The notes: generated by a model not told the origin, from the sequence alone. A stretch of 64,000 nt of DNA from Nocardia nova NBRC 15556 (GCF_001613005.1 NZ_BDBN01000007.1:1-64000), one strand, 5' to 3'; shown: positions 44,019 to 53,079, numbered from the stretch's first letter. Numbers and translations: made by a program.

Positions 44019-45098
44019 ATGTCACTGTGGAATCTCTACGTCGGAGGCCTGACAGAAGATGTCTGGCACTATCACCCCCGGCCACCGGAGGACGCCACGA
44101 TACCCGCCAGGGGAATCGAGACTTTTATTTACGATGATTCTGTCGGCTCCGTGGTCCATCAAGAGACGACAGCAGGAGATCTATTCAGCCCTCAGCATCT
44201 AATTGAACACCCGAACCTCCCGGTGATCTACGCTGCAGAGTTCGCACGGCCCGGACGACTGATCTCCTTCATGATTCATCCGAATGGCCATTTGGAGCGA
44301 CAATCAACGACACAGACTAACGGAAATCTTGCAATATGCGCGGCAATCCACCCGAATGGCACTCGTGCCTACGTCGGGCATTTGGGCGATGGTGCGATCG
44401 CAACGATCCCTCTCGACCGTTCCGGGCGAATCGACGAAGACGCGGCATTCAGCACTATTAGGAATGGTAGTGGCACAAAGATCCATCACCTGGTCGTTAC
44501 ACCCTCCGGCGATGCGTTGATCGCCACGGACTTCGGCCGTGACGAGATTACCTGTTATTCGCTGGATAGCGCGGGCGAAATTAGAACGAGCTTCAAGACA
44601 AAGGTTCGGTTTCCGGACGATTGCTCTCCCCGGCAGATCGATCTCCACCCTTCCGGAAAATACGCGTACGTTGTCGGCATCGGCGACTCTCACCTGTACG
44701 TTCTGGAGTGCACAAACTTCCATCCGCGTCGAATAGTCGGCAAACATTCCGTTACCGCGCCAGCGCTGATGGATTCAAGTTCGGTCGCCGAGACGAGTTT
44801 ACACGCCGACGGCAGGCGCCTATTTGTGGGAATACGCGGCGCAGACAGGATTGCCGTATTCCACCTCAGCGCATCAGGATTCGTGGAAAATAAGTATGAA
44901 GTATCGAGCTTCGGGAAATCGCCGCGTTCGGTCAAGGTAGACCCATCGGGCAAGTTCTTGTTCGTAGCTAATTGGCATTCAAACCAAGTCAGAATCTTCG
45001 ACGGCGCCGGCGGAGGCGCGGTTTTGACATCGAAACAGGCAGTTGAAATCCCTTCCCCAAGTTCGTTCGCGTTCTCGAAGAGAAGGCTCCACAACTGA
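44019..45098 (+). CDS. lactonase-family beta-propeller protein, paralogue of 12525-13634
   Basis: A 359-residue propeller beginning MSLWNLYVGGLTEDVWHYHP. It aligns along its length with the protein at 12525-13634: shared blocks include VIYAAEFARPGRLISF, IHPNGTRAYVGHLGDGAI, IDLHPSGKYAYVVGIGDSHL and DPSGKFLFVANWHSNQVRIF. It follows the aldo/keto reductase by 4 bases (GAAAGGG upstream), so it is the third gene of the operon. Family members open lactones. Both copies sit beside an LLM-type enzyme, which suggests that the oxygenase makes a lactone (inference). Confidence 0.85.
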   Translation: MSLWNLYVGGLTEDVWHYHPRPPEDATIPARGIETFIYDDSVGSVVHQETTAGDLFSPQHLIEHPNLPVIYAAEFARPGRLISFMIHPNGHLERQSTTQTNGNLAICAAIHPNGTRAYVGHLGDGAIATIPLDRSGRIDEDAAFSTIRNGSGTKIHHLVVTPSGDALIATDFGRDEITCYSLDSAGEIRTSFKTKVRFPDDCSPRQIDLHPSGKYAYVVGIGDSHLYVLECTNFHPRRIVGKHSVTAPALMDSSSVAETSLHADGRRLFVGIRGADRIAVFHLSASGFVENKYEVSSFGKSPRSVKVDPSGKFLFVANWHSNQVRIFDGAGGGAVLTSKQAVEIPSPSSFAFSKRRLHN

Positions 45099-45101
45099 CG
45101 G

Positions 45102-45350
45102 CGCATGCGCAATAACCGCTCCTCTGCTCTCAGTGCGCCGTTGTCGTCCGTGCTTCCCCGCGTGGATCGCAACGGTCCGGACAACATCGCCGGCCTTGCT
45201 CGTTGGGACCAGGTGACCCCCACAGACGATGGGGCGGCGGTCGCCGCGCTCGAGTCGCGGGGGTGGTTCATCGAGCGGCGCCCGGACCCGGACGATGGTT
45301 GCCGATTTGTCCTATCGCTGACTCCGGCCGGCGTTGGCAGCTGCCGGAAT
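45102..45350 (+). pseudogene. broken copy of a MarR regulator gene
   Basis: The plus strand encodes RNGPDNIAGLARWDQVTP and IERRPDP, the same blocks as the intact MarR protein at 48079-48513, but the first 25 or so residues are missing, an extra residue disrupts the wing, and similarity stops after LSLTPAGV. It begins within 4 bases of the lactonase stop. It is inverted relative to the intact copy. Confidence 0.8.
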
Positions 45351-45738
45351 CCCGCACACATCGGCGGCGAACGCGATATCGCCAGGAGCAGACCAGAAAT
45401 CGGGTGGGCCCCTCCATAGCCGGAACTGCATGTGTGACGCTAGAACGCTCAGTCGGGGCCACCACGATGATCGGTGCCGAACTGCTTGCTCGCATGGCCC
45501 ACTCGAGGGTGCCGGCGAAGCGGCCGATCCGGATACTAAAAGCCGCGATGAACTTCAGCGCGGCCACGTACAGCCAGTAGTCCCGGCCTCGCCTATTGCT
45601 GCCGCGTGTCGTCAGCACGAATTCAGCCAGTCCTAGCCAGCTGACCACGGCCTTGGGTTTCGGTGGAAAGCGCCGCCCGGTGGGCATGAGTCAATGCGGT
45701 TGGGCCACCCGCCAGATCTACGACCTGCGGCTCGAGCG
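45351..45738 (+). other. decayed stretch with no intact gene
   Basis: Frames here are short or unrecognised. The minus-strand peptide LYVAALKFIAAF near 45550 resembles a segment (TAALKFAAL) near 49180, which hints at remnants of a repeated or mobile sequence, but I cannot name it. Confidence 0.35.
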
Positions 45739-45945
45739 CTAGTTCGATCTTGATGACGCTAGCCCGAGCTCGCTGAACTGCTTGTATCGGTTCAGCACTT
45801 TGAGGGCGGTGGCGCGTGAGACGCGCGTCTCCGCCGCGTGACGTGCGCGATCGGACGGGTGCGGCAGTGCTCGACGAGCCGTTTTCGCCCTTCCGGAGTC
45901 AGGGGCGCGTTGCGGCGGTGGGTCGTGTTGCGGAGAGAATCTCGA
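45739..45945 (-). pseudogene. remnant of an IS481-family transposase N-terminus
   Basis: On the minus strand one frame reads NAPLTPEGRKRLVEHCRTRP then IAHVT, and after a frameshift another reads AETRVSRATALKVLNRYKQF then SELGLAS. Joined, these form the helix-turn-helix start of an IS481-type transposase. The catalytic DDE part and terminal repeats are not seen, so it is a dead fragment. Confidence 0.7.
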
Positions 45946-45986
45946 TCGCGGTCCCGGTCCCGCGAGCGCTGTCATGCGATCTTCAG

Positions 45987-46544
45987 TCAGGCGCCCAGCG
46001 CGGTGACGATGTCGGCGATCGTGCCTGTCTCGGCGATGCGGGGAAAGGTGTGAGCGAGGGCGTGATCGTGGGCGGTTTTGTCGAGGTCGGTGATGCCGTC
46101 GGTGGCGATGGCGACGTGGAGTCCGTGGTCGTAAGCGGCGCGGGCGGTGGATTCGACGGCTTGGCTGGTTGAGACGCCGGTCAGCACGATCTGGGTGATC
46201 CCGCGTTCTTCCATGTCGCCGATCAGGCCGGTTCGGCCGAGGGCTCCCCAGCTGCTCTTCGTGACGATGTGGTCGCTCGCGTCGGCGCGTAGCTCGGGCA
46301 GGAGCTGCGTGTACTCGTCGGGCAGGGTGATGCCGGCGGGGTCGCCGGCATCGGTGCGCCCGGGTGCGGTGCCGGTGACCCGGACGAGGATGACGGGGCG
46401 CGAGTGGGCGCGGAACGCGTCGGCGAGGTCGGCTACACGGGCAGCGACGGCCGGCACCGGCTCGATGGTCGGGGCCGCGGCCGCGGCGGTCTGAAGGTCG
46501 AGGACGACGAGGGCGGCGGTGTCGTCGATGGTGGTGATGGGCAT
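45987..46544 (-). CDS. isochorismatase-like cysteine hydrolase lacking the nucleophilic Cys
   Basis: A 185-residue protein of the isochorismatase fold: ALVVLDLQTAAAAAPTIEPV with the catalytic Asp, HIVTKSSWGAL with the Lys, and the cis-peptide motif TGVSTSQAVESTARAAYDHG. In amidase and nicotinamidase members the position corresponding to the Ala of SQAVEST is the nucleophilic Cys, so Cys-based chemistry is not expected; PhzD-type isochorismatases also lack it. Third gene of the MarR-MFS operon. Function open. Confidence 0.83.
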   Translation of the reverse strand: MPITTIDDTAALVVLDLQTAAAAAPTIEPVPAVAARVADLADAFRAHSRPVILVRVTGTAPGRTDAGDPAGITLPDEYTQLLPELRADASDHIVTKSSWGALGRTGLIGDMEERGITQIVLTGVSTSQAVESTARAAYDHGLHVAIATDGITDLDKTAHDHALAHTFPRIAETGTIADIVTALGA

Positions 46545-46595
46545 GGCTCTCTCCTTGCTTGCGGTGTGCGGGGTCAGGACTTCGATAGTGGCGGT

Positions 46596-48002
46596 TCAGA
46601 TTGTGGGGGCGGCGGTGCGGCCGAGGGCGCGGTCGAGGATCGAGATGCCGAGGAGTACGAGGCTGCAGCCGACCATGATCCACGCGATGGTCACGACCCC
46701 GGTGTCGGTCACGGAGGTGCGGTAGACGATCCCGGTGACGGCGGAGGAGGCGATGGACCCGAGGTAGCCGAAAGAGCGCATCAGCCCCGACGCCGTGCCG
46801 AGCTGCTCGGCCGTCACCTGGCTGTAGAGGGCGAGCTGGTTGTTGCTGGCTGCGCCTTGGGCGAAGCCGAGCAGGCCCGTAACGACCAGTGTGACCGCCA
46901 GCCACGCGGGCGTCGGCAGGAAGAGGGCGCTGATCGCGGCGGCGATGCAGGCGACGGCCGCAGCGATGATCGGCCCGCGCACGAGATTGCGGCGCGAAAA
47001 CGGCACGATGACGACGCCCGAGACCACGGTCATCGGAATGAGGAGCAGCCCTGCTCCGACGGCCGTCATCCCCTGCGACGCCTCGAGCCACTGCGTGACG
47101 CCGTAGAGGACCACGTAGCCGCACAGCATGACGAGCCCGAAGCGGATGAGGGTGCGGGTGAGGGCGGCGTTGCGCCCGAGGAGCCGCACGTCAAAAAACG
47201 GGGACTTGGCGCGCAGCTCCCACCAGATCTCGAGCGCCCAGGCCACGGCCGTGGCGGCCAGCAGCGCCCAGTTCGGCGTGGGCAGGCCGGAGAGGCAGAG
47301 CAGCAGGCTCGTCATCGCCAGCGCGAATCCGACGATCCCGGTCAGGTCCAGATCGGAGGCGATCCGGCGGGCGGTTCGCCGTTCGGTGGCGTGGTCGCGG
47401 GGCACCCACATCCCAGTGGCGATGAGCGCGATGAGCGCGACCGGCACGTTGATGAGGAACACGGACCGCCAGGCGAGAAACTGCACGAGCACGCCACCGA
47501 TCGGGAGCCCGAGCGAGGCGGTGGCGACGCCGGCGATCATGAGACCGCCCAGCACTGCGCCCGGCGGCTTGGCGAGCCCCGCCGCGCGAGCGCGTCGGCG
47601 GATCAGGACCATCGCGGTCGGGTAGGCGCACGAGGTGCCGAGGCCGATCAGCACCCGGCTGATGATCAACGCCGGCAGCCCCGGCGCGAGACCGCCGACC
47701 ATCCCACCGGCCAGGACCAAGAGGATGCCGGCGAGGAAGACGCGCCGCGGCCCGAACACCTCGGCCGCCTTTCCCGCGGTGGGCTGCGCGATCGCGCTGG
47801 CGAGATAGAGGGCGGACACCAACGCGGCCGTCTGGCCGATCGAGACATGCACACCGGCCGCGATCGGCACCAACGCCGTGGCGATCAGCGAGCTATTGAT
47901 CGGGTTCAGAGCCGAACCGATGTACAGGGGTGTGGTAAACCGCCAGTTGAACGGCTTGCTCGGCGCCTCGGCCGAGGCCGTCATGGAATCGGAATCAGAC
48001 AT
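46596..48002 (-). CDS. MFS drug/H+ antiporter, DHA2-like (14 TM)
   Basis: A 468-residue membrane protein with about 14 hydrophobic helices. Motif A-like ASAIAQPTAGKAAEVFGPRR and the central GGVLVQFLAWRSVFLINVPV (DHA2 signature region) place it with the multidrug efflux group. It lies 76 bases after the marR gene on the same strand and is likely repressed by it, a standard efflux arrangement. The N-terminus lacks the usual Arg-rich start but is otherwise complete. Confidence 0.88.
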   Translation of the reverse strand: MSDSDSMTASAEAPSKPFNWRFTTPLYIGSALNPINSSLIATALVPIAAGVHVSIGQTAALVSALYLASAIAQPTAGKAAEVFGPRRVFLAGILLVLAGGMVGGLAPGLPALIISRVLIGLGTSCAYPTAMVLIRRRARAAGLAKPPGAVLGGLMIAGVATASLGLPIGGVLVQFLAWRSVFLINVPVALIALIATGMWVPRDHATERRTARRIASDLDLTGIVGFALAMTSLLLCLSGLPTPNWALLAATAVAWALEIWWELRAKSPFFDVRLLGRNAALTRTLIRFGLVMLCGYVVLYGVTQWLEASQGMTAVGAGLLLIPMTVVSGVVIVPFSRRNLVRGPIIAAAVACIAAAISALFLPTPAWLAVTLVVTGLLGFAQGAASNNQLALYSQVTAEQLGTASGLMRSFGYLGSIASSAVTGIVYRTSVTDTGVVTIAWIMVGCSLVLLGISILDRALGRTAAPTI

Positions 48003-48078
48003 AGATACTCCCGGGCGCCCGGCGGGCGTGCGCGGAACGGGCCGGTGAGGCGCCCCCGCTATGAAGGAAAGAAGTGGG

Positions 48079-48513
48079 TCAGAGGTACTGCGCGACGCGC
48101 TCGATCAACGACGCCGCGTCGTGGATGAGCCGGATCTCCTCCGGACTGAGGTGCTCGCGCAGAGCAGCTGCGATGTTTTTGGTCGCGGCGTCGCGGATGT
48201 CGTGCAGCCGGCTCACACCGGCCGGAGTCAGCGAGAGCAGAAACCGGCGACCGTCGCCAGGGTCCGGGCGCCGCTCGATGCATCCCCGCGCCTCGAGCGC
48301 GGCGACCGTCGACCCCATCGTCTGCGGAGTCACCTGATCCCACCGGGCAAGACCCGCGATGCTGTCCGGACCGTTGCGCTCCAGGCGGGAAAGTACCGAC
48401 GACTCCGGCGCGCTGAGATCATCGGTGCGGCTATTACGCATGCGCCGTTTCACCTGGCTCACGGCCCGACGCAACTCAGCCGCAGTCGCCTCCACGTCGA
48501 TCTCATCCGCCAT
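48079..48513 (-). CDS. MarR-family transcriptional regulator
   Basis: A 144-residue winged-helix protein: recognition region SIAGLARWDQVTPQTMGSTV, wing RRPDPGDGRRFLLSLTPAGV, and terminal dimer helices. The ATG at 48513 begins MADEIDVEATAAELRRAVSQ; a longer frame would start inside the operator. It is the first gene of a marR-MFS-isochorismatase-like operon with a 20-bp palindrome ending 5 bases before its start, so it should repress itself and the efflux pump. A broken second copy is at 45102-45350. Confidence 0.9.
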   Translation of the reverse strand: MADEIDVEATAAELRRAVSQVKRRMRNSRTDDLSAPESSVLSRLERNGPDSIAGLARWDQVTPQTMGSTVAALEARGCIERRPDPGDGRRFLLSLTPAGVSRLHDIRDAATKNIAAALREHLSPEEIRLIHDAASLIERVAQYL

Positions 48514-48518
48514 CTTCA

Positions 48519-48560
48519 GAAGGCTATACTTGCAAGATAAATCTTGCAAGTATAGCCTTC
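48519..48560. promoter_or_regulatory. perfect 20-bp palindromic operator of the marR operon
   Basis: GAAGGCTATACTTGCAAGAT and ATCTTGCAAGTATAGCCTTC are exact inverse repeats separated by two bases. Each arm carries ACTTGCAAG-like symmetry and a TATACT/TATAGC -10-like sequence. The site ends 5 bases from the marR ATG, so transcription must start inside or very near it. Confidence 0.9.
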
Positions 48561-49527
48561 CTAAATGTGTCCAATGGTCGAAGCGCAGGCGTTAAGACGA
48601 TGCAGAGCGTCAACAACCTCCTGGCCAGCAACGGCTAGCTGAACGCGACCGGGCGGCGCAAGGTCTTCGACGATGCCCCAACCGGGTTAGTGCCCACGAG
48701 ATGGCGCGGCTACCTCGACCAGGCCCGAAAGACGCAGCGCCACCGGCATCAGCCGCCCGTGCACTTGTGACGCAAGGGGCGTAGATCTTCTGCGCCATGT
48801 CTCCGGCATCAGACCGAGAAGCTGTCAGCGTTCGAGCCCCGGATGGCATGCCCGCAGTCGGGTTGATTCCCTCCATCTCAGGCTCCGGGGAGTACGTCTC
48901 AACTGTCGTACCATGGTTTGCATTTCGTTGGGTCCAGACCTAGATTCTGCATCGACTCGCCGGGATCCACAGGCCCAAATTTCGGCGAGGCTCAAGAACC
49001 CAATGCGCATAGTTGGCCACACGGAAGCGTGAGCCGTCGAGAAAAACACCCCAGGTGATAAATCTCCAAGCGGAGAATTCGCCTACCCAGCTGACCAGTA
49101 CGAGCCGTCGTTCACGACAGTAGACCGTGCTGGGCTACCTGCTTGAGGAATCACCAGATCTCAATCAGCGCGGCAAATTTCAGCGCAGCCGTATAAGATG
49201 ACTAGACTTCAATCTATTGCAGCGGCATCCCGCAGTCAGCATTGAAACGGAAACGGGAATTACCTATATTAGATGTCATCGAACACATGGTTTAGGTAAA
49301 TCTGCCGCAGCAAGGAATACGAGTCCCCCCTCGCGCACCGCTCAACCACTCATTCAAGGCAAGTTTGCCGGAAGAGTGTGTCTCGGAGACCTCTCGCACA
49401 CAGATCTCCGGCAAATCTGCCTGGCGTGCGTGCCTCGGGGTTCGAGCCCCACTCGAACACCGGAGCGACCTCAAGCACAGCTTCCGGACCGCTCGAATTT
49501 CGAGCGTATGCCGGAATCGACTTCCGA
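48561..49527 (+). other. long stretch without a convincing gene
   Basis: Nothing I can assign. Around 49290-49420 there are several related short elements (AAATCTGCC, GGCAAGTTTGCCGG, CCGGCAAATCTGCC). At about 49437 a tRNA T-arm-like hairpin GGGGTTCGAGCCCC occurs without the rest of a tRNA. A minus-strand frame at 48610-48876 has no recognised family. Probably decayed or insertion-scarred DNA. Confidence 0.45.
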
Positions 49528-49863
49528 CTACGACACCCCTCGAATGCCCCTGCTCCGTAGACGATCCCGCCTCCATGATCGCCCGCACAGGCCGCCCGAG
49601 CAGCTGATCCGTGGTCCGCTGAACCGCCCCGCTCCGAGCGGGCTGCCTCGGTTGATAACGCGGTGGTGGCAGTTACCTGGCAGGTTTGGCGCCGCGGTGC
49701 CGGGTGGGCGGTCGAGTTCGGCATGAAAGGTCTTCATCAGGGCGTGAGTGGCAGCGAGGCGGGCATTGGCTTGGGCGAGTTTGTGGTTGGCGGCTGCGAG
49801 GCGTGCCCAGAACCTCATGCATGCACTCGCCCAGCCGATCGCGATGGGAGCACTGGCCGCCAC
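49528..49863 (-). CDS. possible small helical hypothetical protein
   Basis: A 111-residue frame starting MAASAPIAIGWASACMRFWA. Residues 15-50 (RLAAANHKLAQANARLAATH, ALMKTFHAELD) look like an amphipathic helix or coiled coil and are more protein-like than neighbouring frames; the tail is Arg/Gly-rich and may be out of family. No start signal is clear. Confidence 0.35.
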   Translation of the reverse strand: MAASAPIAIGWASACMRFWARLAAANHKLAQANARLAATHALMKTFHAELDRPPGTAAPNLPGNCHHRVINRGSPLGAGRFSGPRISCSGGLCGRSWRRDRLRSRGIRGVS

Positions 49864-50139
49864 TCAGATCGGTGTACCCGTCGCAGCCGTCACGGTCGGA
49901 CCCAACTGCGCGTGCTGCAGCCCGGCGAAGGCGCGGCGATGATGCTGGGCGCGCTCGTGACGATCGCCGCGAACAGTCCGACTGAGTCGCTCAGCAACCG
50001 GCCCCGCCCTGCACCCGTCTCGCTTGCCCGACCGTCTTGTCTTGACCGGCAACCGTGCAAGTGCGCGCTCTTCTCCTGCGGAGGAGGCGGTGCGTTGTAT
50101 CGTCCGACTGGCGTGGCACCCACGACGTGGAGGAGCAGC

Positions 50140-52104
50140 ATGGCAGGGGCGAAGGGCACCATCGGAGGCGGCCCCGCGTTCGAGGTGGAGCCGGGCCAGC
50201 CGCCGCACCAGCGCGATTCGGTGCGCTGGGCTGTGGTGGTCGGCGCGCTGGGGGTGGTGTTCGGCGATATCGGGACGAGCCCGATCTACACCCTGCAAAC
50301 CGTATTCGATCCGGGCGACCCCCATCCTGTTCCGGTGAACGCCGACAACGTGTTCGGTGTGGTGTCGCTGGTGTTCTGGTCGGTGATGATCATCGTCACC
50401 GTCACCTATGTCCTGCTCGCGATGCGCGCCGACAACGACGGCGAGGGGGGCATCATGGCACTGATCACTCTGCTTCGCCGGTGGAGTTCACCGCGCGGCC
50501 GAAAGACGGCCATAGGCCTGGCCGCGCTCGGAATCTTCGGCGCCTCACTGTTTTTCGGTGACAGCATGATCACCCCGGCGATCTCGGTGCTGTCGTCGGT
50601 CGAGGGCATCAAGGTCGTCGAGCCGGCCTTGAAAGACCTTGTCATCCCGGTGACGGTCGTGATCATCGTGGCGCTGTTCGTGGTGCAACGTCGCGGCACC
50701 GCCACGGTCGGACGAATGTTCGGCCCCATCATGGTGCTGTGGTTCCTCACCATCGGCACCTGCGGCATCGGCGGCATCGCGCACAATCCCCGCATCCTGC
50801 AGGCGCTGTCGCCCACGTACGCGCTGGGCTTTCTGGCCGGACACTTCGGCACCGCGTTCTTCGCGCTCGCCGCGATCGTGCTCGCGGTGACCGGCGCCGA
50901 GGCGCTCTACGCGGACATGGGACACTTCGGCCGCCGCTCCATCACCCGCGCTTGGCTGATCCTCGTCTTTCCCGCCTGCACACTCAGCTACCTCGGCCAA
51001 GGCGCACTCATCCTCGACAACGCCCGCAACATCAGCAGCCCCTTCTTCCTGTTGGCACCGGGCTGGGCACGACTGCCACTGGTGCTGCTGGCCACCGCCG
51101 CCACGGTCATCGCCTCACAAGCGGTGATCACCGGCGCGTATTCCGTCGCCTCCCAGGCCGCGCAACTGGGCTACCTGCCGCGGCTGCGCATCGCCCACAC
51201 CTCCGAATCCACGATCGGCCAGATCTACGTCCCATGGATCAACTGGTTGCTGATGGTCTCGGTACTCACCCTCGTCTTCGCCTTCCGCAGCTCGACGGCA
51301 CTGGCCTTCGCCTTCGGCATGGCCGTGACCGGAACCATCACCATCACCACCCTGCTGTTCTTCTACGTCGCGCGAACCCGCTGGCACATCCCCCGCTGGA
51401 TCCTCGCCGCCGGCGCCCTGCCACTGCTGACCGTCGATCTGCTGTTCGTCGCAGCCAATCTCACCAAGTTCGCGCACGGCGCCTGGCTGCCGCTGCTGAT
51501 CGGCCTCACCGCATTCACAGTCATGACAACCTGGCAACGCGGCCGCCGGATCGTGACCGCCGAACGAATCCGGCGGGAAGGATCGCTGCGGAAATTCGTC
51601 GACGAACTCGCCGAAGGCACACCCGCCACGACGCACGTTCCCGGCACCGCCATCTTCCTCAACCGCGGCAAGGAAACAGCACCACTGGCCTTGCGCGCCA
51701 ACGTCGAACACAACCACGTGCGCCACCACCACATCGTGATCCTGTCCATCCACACCGAACCCGTCCCCCGCATCCCCGACACCGAGCGCATCGCAACCGA
51801 CCCGCTGGGACCACCCGACGACGGCATCACCCACGTCACCGCCCGCTACGGCTACATGGAAACCCCCGACGTTCCTCGCGCACTCACCCTCGTCGACGAA
51901 CGAGACACCGAGGGCCCTCTCGACCTCGACCGCGCCTCCTACTTCCTGTCCACCATCGAACTCCGCCGCGGCACCGCCCCCACCATGGCCTCGTGGCGCA
52001 AACGCCTGTTCATCGCCACCTCCTACATCACCGCCGACGCCGCCGACTACTTCGGCCTCCCCCGCGATCGCACCATCATCATGGGCTCGCAAATCGAGGT
52101 GTAG
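50140..52104 (+). CDS. kup: KUP-family potassium uptake protein
   Basis: A 654-residue KUP/HAK/KT transporter. The first helix region VVVGALGVVFGDIGTSPIYT is diagnostic; ALYADMGHFGRRSITRAWLI and IYVPWINWLLMV are also standard, followed by about 12 membrane helices and a C-terminal cytoplasmic domain from about 450. It imports K+ with protons. The ATG at 50140 has GGAGGAG upstream; the frame is open for 159 codons before it but without family sequence. No c-di-AMP riboswitch is evident in the leader. Confidence 0.94.
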   Translation: MAGAKGTIGGGPAFEVEPGQPPHQRDSVRWAVVVGALGVVFGDIGTSPIYTLQTVFDPGDPHPVPVNADNVFGVVSLVFWSVMIIVTVTYVLLAMRADNDGEGGIMALITLLRRWSSPRGRKTAIGLAALGIFGASLFFGDSMITPAISVLSSVEGIKVVEPALKDLVIPVTVVIIVALFVVQRRGTATVGRMFGPIMVLWFLTIGTCGIGGIAHNPRILQALSPTYALGFLAGHFGTAFFALAAIVLAVTGAEALYADMGHFGRRSITRAWLILVFPACTLSYLGQGALILDNARNISSPFFLLAPGWARLPLVLLATAATVIASQAVITGAYSVASQAAQLGYLPRLRIAHTSESTIGQIYVPWINWLLMVSVLTLVFAFRSSTALAFAFGMAVTGTITITTLLFFYVARTRWHIPRWILAAGALPLLTVDLLFVAANLTKFAHGAWLPLLIGLTAFTVMTTWQRGRRIVTAERIRREGSLRKFVDELAEGTPATTHVPGTAIFLNRGKETAPLALRANVEHNHVRHHHIVILSIHTEPVPRIPDTERIATDPLGPPDDGITHVTARYGYMETPDVPRALTLVDERDTEGPLDLDRASYFLSTIELRRGTAPTMASWRKRLFIATSYITADAADYFGLPRDRTIIMGSQIEV

Positions 52105-52395
52105 ACCGACGCGAATCCACAAGTCGCATAAGCAATCTGATATTGTTCGCGGCCGCGGCTCAGAATATCGTCGGTCGTCAGCGTCGAAGTCCGAATCTCC
52201 CACCGAAGCATGCAAGATGGACACGATGCGTGGGACGTCGGAGGCGCTTTCAGCGTTTGCAGTACAGCGTCGATACCCGCGGCGCGGCGGTGCTGCCCGA
52301 AACGGTCTCATCGCTAAGCTCATCGGCGGGTAACTGCTTTTCGGATCTGCTGCCTATACGCACCTGGTGCATGTCGTCGAGAACAGGATCTCGGT

Positions 52396-53079
52396 ATGCG
52401 ACTACCTCTGCTCGTCGCGGTCGGCACGGTCGCGGTCAGCGTGGCCGTGCTGGCTTTGGGGCCGGGCCGGGCTGAACTCGGCCGCGCCCAGCAACCTGGA
52501 GCGGGCATCTCCGGTGGAGGAGTCCAGTTGACGGCCTCGGTCGACCACATCGGGGTCAATCCACCCGGCAACCGGACTCCGAACTATCTGATGACCTTCT
52601 CGCACGCGACCCAGGTGTCCGGCGATTACTCGATCTCTGTCGACGGTGGCTCGATCACATCCGGCCAAGCCGTGGCGGGATTTCTACTCGGGTGCGGAAT
52701 CAGCGTGGCCGGCGGTGTCAGCGTCGGCATCTCACCGAACCAGGGACTCAACCTCAGCATTTCCCCGTCGGCGAACGCTCCGAGTATGTCGGGTAGCGCG
52801 CCGAGCTTCAGCCTGGGGCCCAGTTTCGCTGGATCGCTGGGTTTGTCTGAGAGCCTGTCGGGTGCCTTGTCACCTGGAGAGGTGGCCACAGTGAACACGA
52901 CGACCGCCACCCTGGACAACACAACGACCTTCCCCTACCACATCACATTCAACAACGCAGCACTGAACGTCTCACAGTGTGCCTCCGCGGTGTCGGCCGT
53001 ACCGTTCGTCACCACATCGGCATCGACCCCCCAGGGATTGGCCCAGACCACCGCATACGGCGCCGAGTTCACCTTCTGA
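52396..53079 (+). CDS. MspA-family porin
   Basis: A 227-residue exported protein. Signal peptide MRLPLLVAVGTVAVSVAVLA with cleavage near residue 27, then a beta-rich porin domain: DYSISVDGGSITSGQAVAGF, LLGCGISVAGGVSVGISPNQ, and the characteristic closing segment with paired Cys (one in LLGCGI, one in SQCASAVSAVPFVT). MspA proteins form hydrophilic pores in the mycolic-acid outer membrane, so this gene supports a mycolata host. It is separated from the kup gene by about 290 bases without a seen gene. Confidence 0.88.
   Translation: MRLPLLVAVGTVAVSVAVLALGPGRAELGRAQQPGAGISGGGVQLTASVDHIGVNPPGNRTPNYLMTFSHATQVSGDYSISVDGGSITSGQAVAGFLLGCGISVAGGVSVGISPNQGLNLSISPSANAPSMSGSAPSFSLGPSFAGSLGLSESLSGALSPGEVATVNTTTATLDNTTTFPYHITFNNAALNVSQCASAVSAVPFVTTSASTPQGLAQTTAYGAEFTF

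Noticed and set aside
45739..47124. Long minus-strand open frame of about 460 codons
   Set aside because: It is extremely Arg/His/Pro-rich and overlaps the isochorismatase-like and MFS genes in another frame; only its last part is meaningful, as the IS481 remnant.
46404..48128. Plus-strand open frame of about 570 codons
   Set aside because: Glu/Asp/Arg/Gly-rich shadow of the MFS and MarR genes on the other strand.
49400..49460. Possible tRNA gene
   Set aside because: Only a T-arm-like hairpin fits; no acceptor stem, anticodon arm or D-arm can be folded around it.
49864..50139. c-di-AMP (ydaO-type) riboswitch before kup
   Set aside because: Such elements precede many actinobacterial K+ transporter genes, but I could not find the conserved core in this leader.
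50739..52475. Plus-strand open frame of about 570 codons
   Set aside because: Arg/His/Pro-rich shadow of kup, which has clear membrane helices and KUP motifs in the other frame.
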